This document shows, piece by piece, positions 21,586-34,129 of a DNA stretch of 64,000 nucleotides; the first letter of the stretch is position 1; every line of letters begins with the position of its first letter. A program made the translations under genes and the position numbers. This DNA is from Phyllostachys edulis (lineage: Eukaryota > Streptophyta > Magnoliopsida > Poales > Poaceae): the NCBI GenBank assembly GCA_036346405.1, contig CM070566.1:47805268-47869267 (forward strand), read 5' to 3'. The notes under the pieces are model-generated. The model was not told the origin of the DNA. It saw only the letters and a program-made list of their open reading frames with translations, and did not search any database.

Positions 21586-24129
21586 TGTAATACCCCAAAT
21601 GTTTCTAAGGAAGAAAGTAAACAAAAGAGAAAGTATAGAGTTAGAAAGGGGTTTTTCTGCGAATTTCCGCCAACCTGGGCCTCAGGCCTTGGCCCAGAAG
21701 GCCCATTGGTGGCCAACCAAATGTGGAGGGGGCGCCCCTTCTCCTCCCCACAAACCTAGCCGCCCTCCAAGCTGCCCCTCCCCTCCCACGCCTCCCACCT
21801 CCTCCCTTGAGCCGCCACCCCTTCTCTCCTCTAGGCCACCACCTCCTCCTCCGGCAAGAAGATCCAGCGCCTCCATTGGTGGTGCCTCTCCTCGCTGTCC
21901 AAGCCCATGAAGAAAGGAGACGCCGTGGTGGTGCTCGTCAAGGGTGAAAGGAAGGGATGGGGAAGGAGGAATTCTTCAGAGGGGATCTTCAGCGACACCC
22001 AATGGAATTTCGTGAGTAAAATCTTATTCCCCATCGGATTTAGGAGCTGTTTCATATGAGATTAAATCGTCATTAGATATTCAGAATCGCTGTTCTAGAT
22101 CGGTTGATTAGGCTGTTCTGTTGACGCGCGGTTTTGGGTTAGATCTGAGCAGATTCAGGGATTAGTGTCTCCTGGAGATAGATGGAAATTTTCGTTATCT
22201 TCCTAGAAAGTGCTAATTCATAATTTTTGGACAAACGGTTAATTAGTTATAAATTTCGCAAGTCAGGGTGCAAAATCAGTCTCAGGATTTGTGCAGCGAA
22301 CATAGATCTGTAAGTTGGATATGGGAGACGGCCGAATTGGGTCAGTTTGTCTCCTTGAGAGTTGTATGTATTTTCATTGTGATTCCATAAAATTAAATTT
22401 CATGATTTTTTGATTTCTAGCTCAAAAGTTATGAATTTTAGAAGCTCAGGCTGTAATCTGCATCTCTATTGTGGACAGAAGAGTTTTACTTGACTATTTA
22501 CAACATTTGTTGCACAATGGAAATGTTTGAGATAATTTTATTGAGATACCTGGTTTCCTGTAGTTTCCAGAAAGTATTAGAACAATGTGTTTGGTTGAGC
22601 CAAACAAAAGTTATGAAATTCACAAGTTAGTAGTACCGGAGATGGCAGATCGGTCTTCGGGATTAAAAACAAAGACTTAGATGAACTAGTTTGATCTTTC
22701 GGTCAGCTGAGAAGTTGTAGCTAGGCTTGTGTAAGTTCTAGTAAAATTGGATTCATGGCTTTTGGAGTTTTTACTCAAAAGTTAAGAATTTGTCCTTAAC
22801 AGCTGTTCGTTTGGACAGATTTGAGAATTTGAGAGAGTTTTGATTAATTGTTGGGATTGCGATTAGGGACGCTTGTTCTCTTTCTGTTTCATTGCATTGC
22901 TGTACACTTTTGGCTGGTGTACTTAGTATATTGTTTTACGGCTGCTAGATGGTAGTGAACCCCGAGGCTAGAGCTTTCTATCGTTGACCTCTGAATCACG
23001 GTTGAGGCAAGTACAATTGATTTGTCTTGTTTGTTGTTTGTTCCACTTGATTGATGAATATGAAATGGGTAATTTTGGTATTCCTTGTTTCCCTTCATAG
23101 TTGATATACCATGATTCTTCAATAATATATAAGACTACGTTACTTACATTCATTCGTTCCTTCGCTCCTGTTCACCCACGGGAGTGGGTAGTGAAGTCCC
23201 ATTATTCCAATATGGGCAAGTACATTGTGTAATTATCATTTAGCATCGATTGTTCGTAATGTTTTAAGTTCATGCCATGACTGAGTACTATGGTATGTGA
23301 TTAGGTTTCGTTGACTTGTACTTCGTTTCATATATGTGAATCATGCTTCTTGAGTTTTTTCTTACAAATTCATATATATTCATTCATTCATTCATGGTTC
23401 ATGATTCACCCACGGGAGTGGAATGTAAAGACCCTTCAATTCTAGTATGGGCACGTAAGACCCACCATTCCAATGTGGGCGATTTGGGACACCCGTATGA
23501 AACGTTCTTCATACGGGACTTGGATCCGCATTTTTGTTAAATGCGGGCTTAGGTGAACACCGACGGGTGTGTCACCACTATCTGCCGTATATGCATGTGT
23601 GTAGTCCCTTCATTTCATTCCATTCATTCATTCCATTCATTCAAATATTAGATTCGTGATTTATTCATCCTCTTCAATGATGTTGTCATGATCATGTTTG
23701 TTGTATGTCCCATTTATTTTTTCTACTTACTGAGTCTCGAACTCATTCTTGTGTTTTTATTTTTTTTAGGTGATCATTGATGTTGGCTCTATTGGGAGGG
23801 AGTAGACACACACTACTCATTCACTTCACCTTAATCAAGTCCAAGATTACGATTTAGTTCTATTTTTCATTCGTTAATGATGAACTATAATAATTAAATT
23901 TAGATGTGGTTGACAACCCTCTCTATGTTATGGTTGATTAAGTATTGCTTGTGATCTCCGATCACCCCTCGTTATACTTGCTTGAATTCAGAATATTTTC
24001 ATGCTATGGTTCTATTAAATAGTGATCTCTTTATGTCATTGGATGATATTATTCAAATTCTTCCACATTATGGTTGTGTGTTAGATGATTTAGGTGACAT
24101 CTTGGCTTCCGAATGGCCAGGGTGTTACA
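21586..24129 (+). repeat. 3' LTR of the LARD-like element
   Basis: Starts TGTAATACCCC and ends CCAGGGTGTTACA, followed by the TSD AACAC. It holds hairpin-series copy 2 (about 23160-23575), with the perfect 10-bp stem at 23492-23517 and a second stem CCGCATTT / AAATGCGG near 23526-23546. Confidence 0.9.
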
Positions 24130-26489
24130 AACACGCACAGATCATTTTTTTTCACACAACACACACAAATTTGTTAAGGTCAAACTGATTTCTATAAATT
24201 TGACAAGAAATATTTTAATTTCAGAAAATTAATGTAGTATTTGATTAAATTATTTCCCAGGGTTGTTTACAAGCAAAAAGCTATAATGACCTCGCTTTTA
24301 ATAAATAGTATTTATCTGCATTTCATAAGCATACAAGTCATTTTGGAGCATTGCATAATTAGTACAATTGAAAAATTCAAATTCCAATCGAATTTAAAAC
24401 TTGAAATGTAACTCCAAAAGAAAATGCAAGGCAAATGTTAAGAAATGAACCTTGAAACTAATTTAATCAAATACTAGATTAATTATCACAAATTAACATA
24501 ATTTTATCAAATTTTTAGAAATTATCTTGACCCTAAGAAAAATCTTTGTTTATTAATCAAACCTACTCGGTCTAGAATTTTTAAACTCAGTATTTAAATT
24601 GTGCACAGAGTATTTTAAAATTTATTCGGATCTATATCATCCCAAAGCCTCTCTGAAAAATTTCATATTTTTATAAATTTATTTCATATTTATAAACCTC
24701 GGGTCAAACTTTTAAAGTTTGATTTAGGTTCTATCAACCAAAAAGACCCAGCCAAGCCCTTGGTACTGTAGCGATTCGCACCACGTTGGTTACACCCAAC
24801 CAAGTGCCAATCGGACCGACCCAATCACGTTAGGGCTCAATTCAACCTCCTGTGTGCATGAGCCGTTCGATTTGAAGCGAACGAGCGAGATGCATTGAGA
24901 CGTTCGGACCACCGAATGCTCTACGCAATCTCCACCGTTGACTTCCTAATGGACCATACAGATCCGTTGGGCCGTTCGGACCATTTGAACGCGCCACGTA
25001 ATCCACACCGTTTAATCTCGATCGGACCTGCCATTTCCTTTGGTTTTGAAACCTAAGCGCCCCCCACCTCTAGACCGTTAGATTTAAACTCAACGGATCA
25101 GATCTAGTGTGCCGTTCGGATCACTCGAACGCGCCATGCAATCTGGGTCGTAGATCTAAATCGGACGATGCGCATTTTATCGGGCCAAACTTAATGTAAT
25201 ACTTCGATTTATTCTATAAAACAAAGCGTTGAAAAGAGAAATTAGAAATAAGAAAAAGGAGATTTCTGCAGTTTTTCGGCAACCTAGGCCTTGGGCCTTG
25301 GCCCAGAAGGCCCATGAGGGGCTAGCCACCAATAAAAGGAGGGGGGGAAAACCCTAGATGCTACAGTACCACCGCCCTGGTAATGTAGCGCCGCACTATA
25401 GCAATTCCCCCCAACTGCTATGCCAAGAGGAGAAAGGGAGGAGAGGAAGGAAGAAGAAGAAAGGAAAAGGGAGAGAGGAGAACCTCACGTGGAAATTCAG
25501 CGGGCACTTTGTCTTCAAGGGTAACGAACGATTCCTCGCTGTTTGAATCGTGTTAGATGTGTAATTGGTTACGTTTAGTAGATCGGTTCCCTGCTGAAAA
25601 TTAGATCAGTTCTGTCTAGAACCTTGCGTGACGGGTTTCATGTGTTTAGATTACGAATTTGAGGTTCCCATATCCTAGAGTTATGTGGGAATCATTCTTA
25701 GCTTTCCTTAGCCACCAAGATCACTCAATTCCGATCTACGGTTCAAAAGTTATGATAGAATCTTTCTGCTATACTAAAAAATCGACGAGAATTAATCGGT
25801 TTGTCTATTAAATTATGATTAAGTTAAAGGCAGATTCAGGGTTTTCACCCAACTAGGTTGTTGTAGAATTTTTTATAACCTTTCTAGATTGATAAAGAAC
25901 ACCCAATTCAGATTTGTATAACAAAAGATATGATTATTTCTCTCTGCTATGTGGTTACATTAGATAGATTGGATGTTCGACTTTCATTGGATTGTTAGCC
26001 TAGGTTTTTGGCCGAATTTGAAGATTCCGCCAACTAGAATTTTGTGGAGGATATCGTTATCTTTCCACAGGATTTGAGAACACTCCGTTTTGAGTCTCAG
26101 AGCAAGAGTTGTGTTGCTTTTAGTACCGTTGTCCAGTTTACCGTCCCGCTAGACTATCGGTTTAATTGGGTAGATCGACTATGTGAACCTTGGGTTTAGG
26201 ATGCTGCGACTAAGCGTTTCGAGTAGCATCCTTTTTCACGTTGTTACTTATTTAAGTAATTAATTTGTTTAGGAGAAGGGAATTCGAGATTAGTGGCTTC
26301 GTCCTTGCCTCCTAACGCGTCGCAGTTCGAAAGGCAAGTACAATTGATTTGTCTTGTTTGTTGTTTGTTCCACTTGATTGATAATTATGAAATGGGTAAT
26401 TTCGGCATTCCTTGTTTCCCTTGATAGTTGATATACCATGATTCTTCAATAATAAGACTACGTTCATTATGTTCATTCGTTCCTTCGTT

Positions 26490-26910
26490 CCTGTTCACCC
26501 ACGGGAGTGGGTAGTGAAGTCCCATAATTCCAATATGGGCAAGTACCTTGTGATTCTTATTGTTGGTGAATCTTGAGTGTTTTTGTTCATACTGTTATTT
26601 CTATGATCCAGGAGTAGATTCAATGCTTCATGTTCTTTTCGCGTTCGTTAATCCATGTTTAATGAGATGATGTCTTTCATTATTCATAATTCATTCCATT
26701 CATTCATTGTTCATGTTTCGTCCACGGGAGTGGAATGTAAAGACCCATCAATTCCAGTATGGGCACGTAAGACCCACCATTCCAATGTGGGCAGATTTGG
26801 ATCCCCGTATGAAACGTTCTTCATACGGGCCTTGGATCCCCACATTTTGTTAAATGCGGGCCTAAGTGAACACCGACGGGTGTGTCACTGGCTATACCGG
26901 TATAAGCAGA
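26490..26910 (+). other. LTR hairpin series, copy 3
   Basis: The same order of inverted repeats as in the LTRs at 15.2-24.1 kb: CACCCACGGGAGTGGG, CCCATAATTCCAATATGGG, CCCATCAATTCCAGTATGGG, CCCACCATTCCAATGTGGG, and the perfect stem CCCGTATGAA (26804-26813) with TTCATACGGG (26820-26829). The flanks outside this block have diverged more. Confidence 0.6.
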
Positions 26911-27003
26911 AGTAGAGTTCATGCATTTCTTTCATTCACATGATTTCTGCTATTCTAAATTCACATTCTAAAATGTGACTGTCATGTTCTTTTTCGTTCA
27001 TTC

Positions 27004-27191
27004 TACATTCGAAATCTATTATGTGAGGATATGTTCTTGTTCGTTCCTTTTACATTCGAAATCTATTATGTGATGATATGTTCTTGTTCGTTCCTTCTAC
27101 ATTCGAAATCTATTATGTGATGATATGTTCTTGTTCGTTCCTTCTACATTCGAATTCTATTATATTATTATTCAGTATGGTACATTTTGTT
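27004..27191 (+). repeat. 47-bp tandem repeat, three full copies plus part of a fourth
   Basis: TACATTCGAAATC begins at 27004, 27051 and 27098, with the related TACATTCGAATTC at 27145, giving an exact period of 47. The copies differ by single bases. It lies inside the solo LTR. Confidence 0.9.
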
Positions 27192-29778
27192 CTGTTGTAC
27201 TTGCTGAGTCGTAGACTCATTCTTGCCATGTTTACTTGTTTTAGGTAAACATTAAAGATGACATTCTTGGGAGGGAGTAGTCACAGATAATGCATTCACT
27301 TCACAATATTCAATTTTCAATGATATGAACTTGTCATTGTCTTTCATTTGTTAAATGTTGAATTGTAATAAATTTAGTTTGATGGTGGATGATATCTTTC
27401 TCTTTGATATGGTTGATTAAATAACTGCTTGTGATCTCTGATTAGACTGTTGATAGAATTATCTTAATTGATTCAGTATACTTGGATAGTTGGAATTTGT
27501 GATATGTTGTTGGAATCAGATTATATTCCTGCATTCGTTCTAAAAAATGTTGTTCTTTCTATGCCATTAGTGGAGATGATGTTGAAATTATTCTGTATCG
27601 TTGTTGAATGTTAGCCTTTTAGGTAACATCTTGGCTTCCGAATAGCCAGGGGGTGTTACACTTAAAGCGCGCATCTTTTGAGTGACTGTTGGATTTCAAT
27701 CGTAGGGTTCTGTGAGTTGGGCCGTTCGGACCATCCGCACGCGCCACTCAATCTAGGCCATTCAAATGCAATTGGACCGTTCGGAGCCACACTCCAGCTC
27801 TCACCGCCTTGAGTCACTGCCAACTAGGCCCCACTTGTTAGGTGCGGCTTCAACCTCTCACTGGCACGCTCGCAGAGCTCCTTTGACACGCGGCCGCGAC
27901 GCTCTGCCCCGCTCTGTCGACGCCGTGACCGCACCGCTCTCCATGGCCTATCCTGGAGCTCCTCTGTTTCACGCCGCCTCCATTGCCGTCACTCACACGG
28001 GATAAAACCCCTCGCACCCCCTCCTATTTCTCCATCTTTCCTTTTGGTGGCTGAGGCAAGAGGAGCTCTCCTTCGCTCTCTACTCTGGTAAGCTTCAACC
28101 GTGTGGTCCCTCTCTGCTCCATGATCAATGCCGTGTCCATTTCAGCTAACTTGAGCTCATGTGGTTGCTTGTAGCTCACGGTTCATCTTCGTGCTCTCTA
28201 AAGCTCCAGAGCGCGCCCCCGAGTGACCTTACCGTGCATCTTCAACACCGGTGAGTATTATCATCACTCTAGCGCGTCACTTTACATGCTGTAGGCCACT
28301 GAGCAAAACCCCTCAACCAATTTTATCAATGCATGATAGGATCACTGGATTTTATATCTTGTTCCCATTTTCAGCCGAAACCCTAGTCATCTTCTCCATC
28401 TCCGGTGTAGTAAGCTATTGCTCAATTTCTTGCTTGTAGACCATCTATGGACCTCACTTAAGCTTCCTTGACCAATCATTGTCCTCCTGGTTGCCTTTGT
28501 AGCCCCTCAACGTTGAAGCTCACCGCCGCCGTGAACCTCAACGTTGACAAGCTACCTCCGGTCATCTCTACTCCTCTCTGGCGCCCAGGTGACCTCCTAG
28601 TAGCCCCTAGATGCTCAGGCACCCGCTAGATTGAACGTTGTGGAGCTCTTGTGCTGTTTACGTGTTTGCCGTATTGAACGCCGCCACTCCTTACGGCCAG
28701 CATTGGTGTAGTCCACCTTAGCTCTTTGAGACCACCTCCATTAGGTGCGCATGGCTATTACGCACCTATCCTAGTCCTGGATGGCTCCGCCGTGGCGTAA
28801 TCGCCATGAAGTCGGGCAGCGCAAGCCAGAGACAAAGTTCCCATTGTCGTACGCGGACATGCACTATAGCTTCCTCATTAACGTTAACTGGTAATGATTA
28901 GCATTCAATGACTGTCTTAACGTGTTAATGTGTCACTTACTTGTGGGTCCAGCCATTAAGTGCTTGGTAACCCCTTTGGACCGTCCATTTTGAGATCAAT
29001 GATTCAGATTGGTTTGAGCGTTAGGACCACGAACGTCTCCTTCATTGGACCGTCGATTTTGATTCAACGGTCCAGATCTATTTGGCCGTTCGGACCGTCC
29101 GAACATCCATCTCGTTTGGGCCGTCCGATTTTGATTCAACCGCCTAGATCACTTTGGCCGTTCGGACTGCCTAACGTAGCCATTCTTGTGGGCCGTCCGA
29201 TTAGATCTCAACGGTCCATACATTTTGAGCTTAGGGTTTAAAGGAAAATCCGCAAATCAATTAATTGTGTACTGCAAGTGGTGTTAAACTTCAAAATTGC
29301 ATAAGTAATTCATTTTAACTCCTTTTTCGATTATTCAAATTTTGTTAGTTTTCTTTTTAAATGTACTTTAATATAAAAATGGTTTTAACCATGTTTGATT
29401 CAGAAATTAGTATTAGCAAAATTGCTTTAGGTTTAGTATTATTGTTGCACTAAAAATTGCTTTAACTTCAAAAATGCATAAGTATTTCTCTGTAACTCTA
29501 TTTTGAGTAAAATTAATTTTGTTGGATTAATATATTAGTATACTTTAAAGTAGAATAGGTTTTGAGCATGTTACTATCTCTGAAAATTTTATTTTACAAA
29601 TGACTTGTGCACTACTTTCATCACTTTGAAAAATCATAAGAAATTCATTTTAGCTCCAAATGAGGTGAATCAAATTTCATTGTCCATCTCATGAGGTGCT
29701 CTGCCTACCATAAAATTTTCAAAGTCACCACCTCTCTGCAAATTTTTGCCCAAACATTTAATTTGGATGAACAGTAAC

Positions 29779-30080
29779 AGACGGTAAAATGGGGCGTGCC
29801 AATGAAATTCCTGTGGGTACATGTAAACCGACGCAAATGATAGCAACCAAATATGGGGCGTGGCAACGAAAATGGGGCGCAATAGTGAAATTCCTATGGG
29901 TACGCGTAAACCGACGCGAATGCTCATTTTCCTGATGGTTATATATCAAACCGTCAGGAAAACTGCTTGCATCCTTGTCGGTACATCCAAACCGACGGTA
30001 GCTAAATCATTACTATCGGTTCACTACACGCCCGTCGAGAAAATAAAACCCCGACAGCAAAGATCGGTTCTCCAGTAGTG
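29779..30080 (-). mobile_element. CACTA terminal fragment, one end only
   Basis: The right edge TCCAGTAGTG (to 30080) reads CACTACTGGAGAACCGATC on the minus strand, a CACTA terminus. Inward lie subterminal units with CCGTCGG / CCGACGG and two copies of GAAATTCCT-TGGGTAC with AAACCGACGC (about 29810 and 29890). No matching left end is found; 29640-29778 reads as the interrupted LTR block. It is either a deleted element or a one-sided remnant. Confidence 0.65.
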
Positions 30081-30828
30081 CCTCTCTCTTCCAAGAGGAC
30101 CCGCCACAGTAAACCCAATCCTTGGACCCGTGAACTATGCATATGGACTTGATCCATGAACTGTTGGACGCACCAATTCTCTCTCCTCCCTTTATTTTCT
30201 TGATTTAATTCCAATTCCAAGTTCGGAAGCTCCGTTCTCCCTCGTCGTAACTCCAAAAACTATGAACTTTGTTTCTAAAATTTTGTAAATTCAAGATCTT
30301 GCTAATGGCATAGGTCTTGTTTAATTTGAAGTTTATTTGTTATTTCCTTGGTATTTATTTGCTCTCTTTGCTTGTTTGTGTCTTTTTACGCACGTTAAAT
30401 CCGATTAGGATTCAAGACGCGGAGGATCTCCACTTGATCGGCGCAAGAATTGCAAGACTCTCTTACCTATAACCAAGGCGAGTCAATACTTTGATCATAT
30501 TGAGCCTACATTTTATGCAAATTATATTTGTTTAAATTAGCAAAATTGCATGCCTTAATTCCTTAATCAAATGTATGTTAAATCTTAAGGTAGTTAATAC
30601 CCATTTGATGATTAATTAATTAATATGACATCCTCGACAATTTGAATCCCTTATTCCATGTCACCCTAGTAACTATGTGGTAAATACTAGTTGTAGGTTG
30701 TACTTAAGCGACATGCTAGTCTTGCTTAAGTACCGGGGTATTAAATACCCCAATCATCATTATTCAAACATGAAATGATTGTGGGCTGTCACTAGTGGTC
30801 CATTGACTAAGATAAATGTGATAATTCG

Positions 30829-32240
30829 GTTTTTCTCCTCAAAACCCTATTAGATTGCTAATACAGCATCTCAGGCGAGATGGTGAGGCGGTGGGTGCTA
30901 ACGAAGCACGAGAATGGTAAGAATGTGGAATGAACCGCCCAAATAACCCTAAGGACTTAATCTTGTCACGACATCCCATGTAAAACAAGTACAACCACAA
31001 GTCTATAAAGTACAACTTGGCTTAGTAAAATTATTGAACCCCGAATGCATCTCACTGGTGGAGAAAGGAAACGTGCAAGCTTGCGGTACATCTAGCTTGA
31101 AGGTACACCGATACAAGGTGAAGTTGCCAACGTCGTGGGTAGTCCAACTACACCAGACGCTGCGGTACAACATCCCGCACGAACGTATGGGCACAACCCC
31201 ATATAGGTGAGATGACAGAAGGGGCAAGGTAGTTTGAAAGGTTCCTGTGACGGTCGCTCAACTACACAACTAAGGAATCGTGTGGGGTAACGAGTATGAC
31301 TATCTCCACGTGGGTAAAGTGTACAACCTCTGTAGAGTCTAAACTGTTTAAACAGTCGTGCCTACGGTCAAAGACGGACATGGGAACTTAACTTGAGTTA
31401 GTTCTATTTTAAAAACCTTTGTGGGTGGTATGAAAATGTGGCGGGCTCACCTAGCCCTGAAATTGGATTTTTCCTGGGTCCTTGAACTCAATGCGGTTAA
31501 TATGAGGGGATAACCACAATAAAAAATAGGCATGAAGGTGGCGGTAACCTCTGATGACATAAATATTGCACAATTACTCTCTTTAATAAAATACAATTTG
31601 TTAAAATGCTAAGTGATAAGAATTTGTAATTATGATAATTGAAAATATTGCTTTAGCAAATAAAAGAACCCGAGCCATCCTTGTTAAGCCTTGCATGTAT
31701 ATTATTGAATTGTGTGTTGGCTCGCGAGCACGGAAGTTGTGCTCATTCTCGCTCTTTCCCCCAAAATCCTCAGAAGCAAAAAATCCGGAGGATTCGACTA
31801 CTACGAGGATCCCGAAGTTGGAGGCCTCATAGATGAATGAAGCGTAGTCTAGTCTTTAGTTGTTCTAGTCTCACCCCAGTCTAGTTGACTCCGTTGGTGC
31901 TTGCATGCATCCTATATTATCTAAGTCTTCGGATAATATCGGACGCACACGGGTTTCCCCAGTAGCTTGCCTATGGAGAGATGTGTTCTCACCCTTTTGC
32001 TTCCGTTATCACTTCCACTACTTTTGTAATGTAACTAGTTTGGCCTTGTTCGGCCCTTATTATAAAAATTGACTCGATGCGGTCTATGTAAACTCCGATG
32101 TGTTAATTAATGAATGATATGATTTATTTCACGCCATGTATGAATGATTCAGCAATGTGTATGTGAGTGCTAGCTACTGATCCAGGGAATAGCACAGTGT
32201 TTTCACAGAGGATTTGGATTCTCGAAATCCGGGTCCGAAG
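30829..32240 (+). repeat. 5' LTR (3'-terminal 1.4 kb) of the rearranged element
   Basis: Matches 35071-36482. It contains GTGGGTAAAGTGTACAACC, then CTCTGTAGAG (31328-31337) and the perfect palindrome CTGTTTAAACAG (31344-31355), a block shared with other LTRs in this window. The short frame at 31632-31832 recurs at 35873 because it lies in the repeat; I do not regard it as a gene. 30081-30828, upstream, is LTR-like text without further signals. Confidence 0.75.
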
Positions 32241-32257
32241 AATCGGTATCGAGCATC
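32241..32257 (+). other. Worn primer binding site
   Basis: ATCGGTATCGAGCATC follows the 5' LTR end. It resembles the initiator-Met PBS TGGTATCAGAGC with a base change and a missing base, the same missing base as at 17769. Confidence 0.5.
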
Positions 32258-32443
32258 TGTTGTAGGAGCCTTAGCTAGACTGGTCGAGCCTAAGGACTTG
32301 AGTCTTATTTTGAAAAACTAAGAAAAGTTTTGAGAAAAATATAGCGTATTTATTTCTCTGACTCATCCCTCTTAGTTCTGTACTCACCTCCTTTTTGGTG
32401 AGTTTACTCCATGGTTGGCTCTCTCTTTTGTTTTAAAATCTTA

Positions 32444-33117
32444 GATGACCGTATCGTCGTCCGATGGCCCGTGGGATTTCTTCTCTCACGGCGAGAATGA
32501 CGACAAGTTTGTTGGTATCCCCCGCAAACTCAAGCAATACCTTGGTTCATCACCAGCCCATCTTCAGAGGCCGGAAGACCTAGGTTCTGGATCAAGAGTC
32601 TCGTTCCGTGGAGGTTGAGTTCATCGCTCACACCTTCAGGACCGAGCATTCCAGGAGCTGCTATTCTTATGCAATTCAGAGCATAGCGTGCTTTGCCTCG
32701 ACTCACTTGTGCTAGATGCACAAGGATCTCTTGTTGAGGTCGCCTTTCTATTCCTTCCCGTCTCTCCAGGTGGGAGAACGCTACCCAAAGATCTTCGACA
32801 TCAGAAGAAGAACACTGCCGTTGCAGTAGCCACCGCGATGCACACTCCAGTACCCCCTGCATCAGCCGTCATCTCCCGCAACCCGGTGTTGGACCAACCG
32901 CTCAGACTCGGAGGACCCCGCACCAGGATCGTTGCGTGCAAGAGCATACGACATCCCAGTCCACCGCTCGTCATCAACATCGAAGACTCCAGTCAAGGAC
33001 ACAGCCTTTTCTCATTCTCGCTCTTGTTCCCGGTTGCCTGACTTCAGTCGTAGCCATTCTCGTTCTCGCTCCCCGGGCAACTACACCGCTTATAGTGGTC
33101 AAACCCTGATGGAGTAG
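32444..33117 (+). pseudogene. Degenerate internal ORF of a retroelement, function unknown
   Basis: The ATG at 32444 opens MTVSSSDGPWDFFSHGENDD then KFVGIPRKLKQYLGSSPAHL. After a frameshift it continues as VEVEFIAHTFRTEHSRSCYS and, further on, SHSRSCSRLPDFSRSHSRSR before a stop at about 33117. The Ser/Arg-rich tail is basic. It lies just 3' of the PBS, where gag would be, but has no CCHC knuckle. I do not recognise the family; it could be a lineage-specific gag-like protein. Several stops and shifts mark it as decayed. A second possible start (ATGGCACCAAAGAGAGCAGC, 33426) leads only to a short frame. Confidence 0.4.
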
Positions 33118-34129
33118 TCAAGCTAGTCTAGGTTAGTTAGCAGTTCTTGCTAAGCAGTCTTTTGGTCTGCCAGCACCTTCTTCTTTCTTTTACCCCAGTC
33201 GGTAGGCGTTGTGTTTGTATCTTGTGTCATGGCTTAACATGGCCTATATGATGTGCTTCAAGAGTCTTGTAACACCTAACCCATTAATATAATGCAGCCA
33301 CTCTAGTCTTTGTATTGTACTTAATTCTTTCTCTTCATTGGTTTAAGTTCTTCTGTGTGTGCTCTAGAGGGCTGGTAAACCCTCATATATCCCCTCTAGT
33401 TCTTAGCCTCTTCTGTTCACTTCAGATGGCACCAAAGAGAGCAGCAGTCCAAGCAAGTAGTGTCAGTCGCAAAAAGATGACAACACAGAGGCTACAAGAT
33501 AGGTACCCCCAGCAGTTAGCATTTATCAGCAGTTTGTCATTCAATCAGCCAGCAGCCCATGCTTCTATCTTCCTCCCTTGTCCTCTCTCGTCTAGTGTGC
33601 TTTTCTCTCTCGCCTATTGTGCTTTCTTCCTCTCATCTATGAAACCGGTGAAGAATTGTTGAAGATTGTTCAAAGAGGTAAGTCGCATTGAAGCTATTTT
33701 TGTTGGGATTAACTAGTGTGCTGGATGCCAAGCCAGATGGTTTTGGGAAATCATTGATAGAACTGATTTGGGAATTAAAAAAATTCTAAGAATTGCCGGT
33801 GTTATAAGAAATTTTTGTGAATACCAGAGTATGATGATGGATAAACCTTGATTATGAATGGTTTAAAGAATAACAGATTGGTGGATTATATCGATGATGG
33901 AGAAAGAAAATGATCGTGGAGGAAAATTTTGATTGATCATGAAGGATATAGGAATCTGAAGTACCGATTTGATTATTAGGAGAAATTGGATTTTTATCAA
34001 ATCTTAAGTTGATTATGATGTTGGTTGGAAACTTGGAATTAAGAAATATGTGCAGTAAAGGCACAGAGAAGAATGCAAAGAAGATTGGATTTTCATAATG
34101 ATTCATGATATTAATTTGGAAGAGTTAGT

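Larger units (their letters stand above)
15221..24129 (+). mobile_element. Complete LTR retrotransposon without recognisable gag-pol (LARD-like), 8.9 kb
   Basis: Direct repeats of about 2545 bases (15221-17766 and 21586-24129) start with TGTAATACCCC. The 3' copy ends in TGTTACA; the 5' copy ends in the decayed TGTTGCG. The TSD AACAC is perfect. The first LTR is followed by a tRNA-iMet-type PBS, and the second is preceded by a polypurine tract. The internal 3.8 kb (17767-21585) has only short frames on both strands, with no zinc knuckle, protease DSG, RT YxDD, RNase H or integrase signature that I can find. By structure it belongs with large retrotransposon derivatives that depend on proteins from another element. 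The two LTRs differ only at scattered bases and small indels, which suggests a fairly recent insertion. Confidence 0.9.
25195..27660 (+). mobile_element. Solo LTR, 2466 bp, TSD CTTAA
   Basis: Starts TGTAATACTTCG and ends GGGGTGTTACA. CTTAA lies at 25190-25194 and 27661-27665. The second half (from about 26330) is clearly related to the LTRs at 15221 and 21586 (shared AGGCAAGTACAATTGATTTG, the hairpin series, and GGGAGGGAGTAG). The first half is different, so it is a sister family or a recombinant. No internal region is present, so the element was reduced by LTR-LTR recombination. It holds a 47-bp tandem repeat at 27004-27191. Confidence 0.9.
24135..29775 (+). repeat. LTR-like block with GTTCGGACC palindromes, interrupted by a solo LTR
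   Basis: 24135-25189 joins 27666-29775 once the solo LTR and one TSD copy are removed. The early AT-rich part resembles 41.1-41.5 kb (TCTCTGAAAAATTTCATA against CTCACTGAAATTTTCATA). The GC-rich middle resembles 12.8-14.1 kb. Palindromic GTTCGGACC units occur at about 24900, 24970, 25110, 27722 and 29085. I infer the leading part of a giant Ty3-type LTR that continues into 30081-32240. Frames such as 27766-28005 have no recognised domain. The exact LTR start is not visible. Confidence 0.45.

Noticed and set aside
31632..31832. Duplicated 66-69 residue frame (also at 35873)
   Set aside because: It is repeated only because it lies in the LTR; the two copies end in different frames and no domain is seen.
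32530..32862. 110-residue minus-strand frame
   Set aside because: It is antisense to the retroelement ORF, which shows the more protein-like reading on the plus strand.
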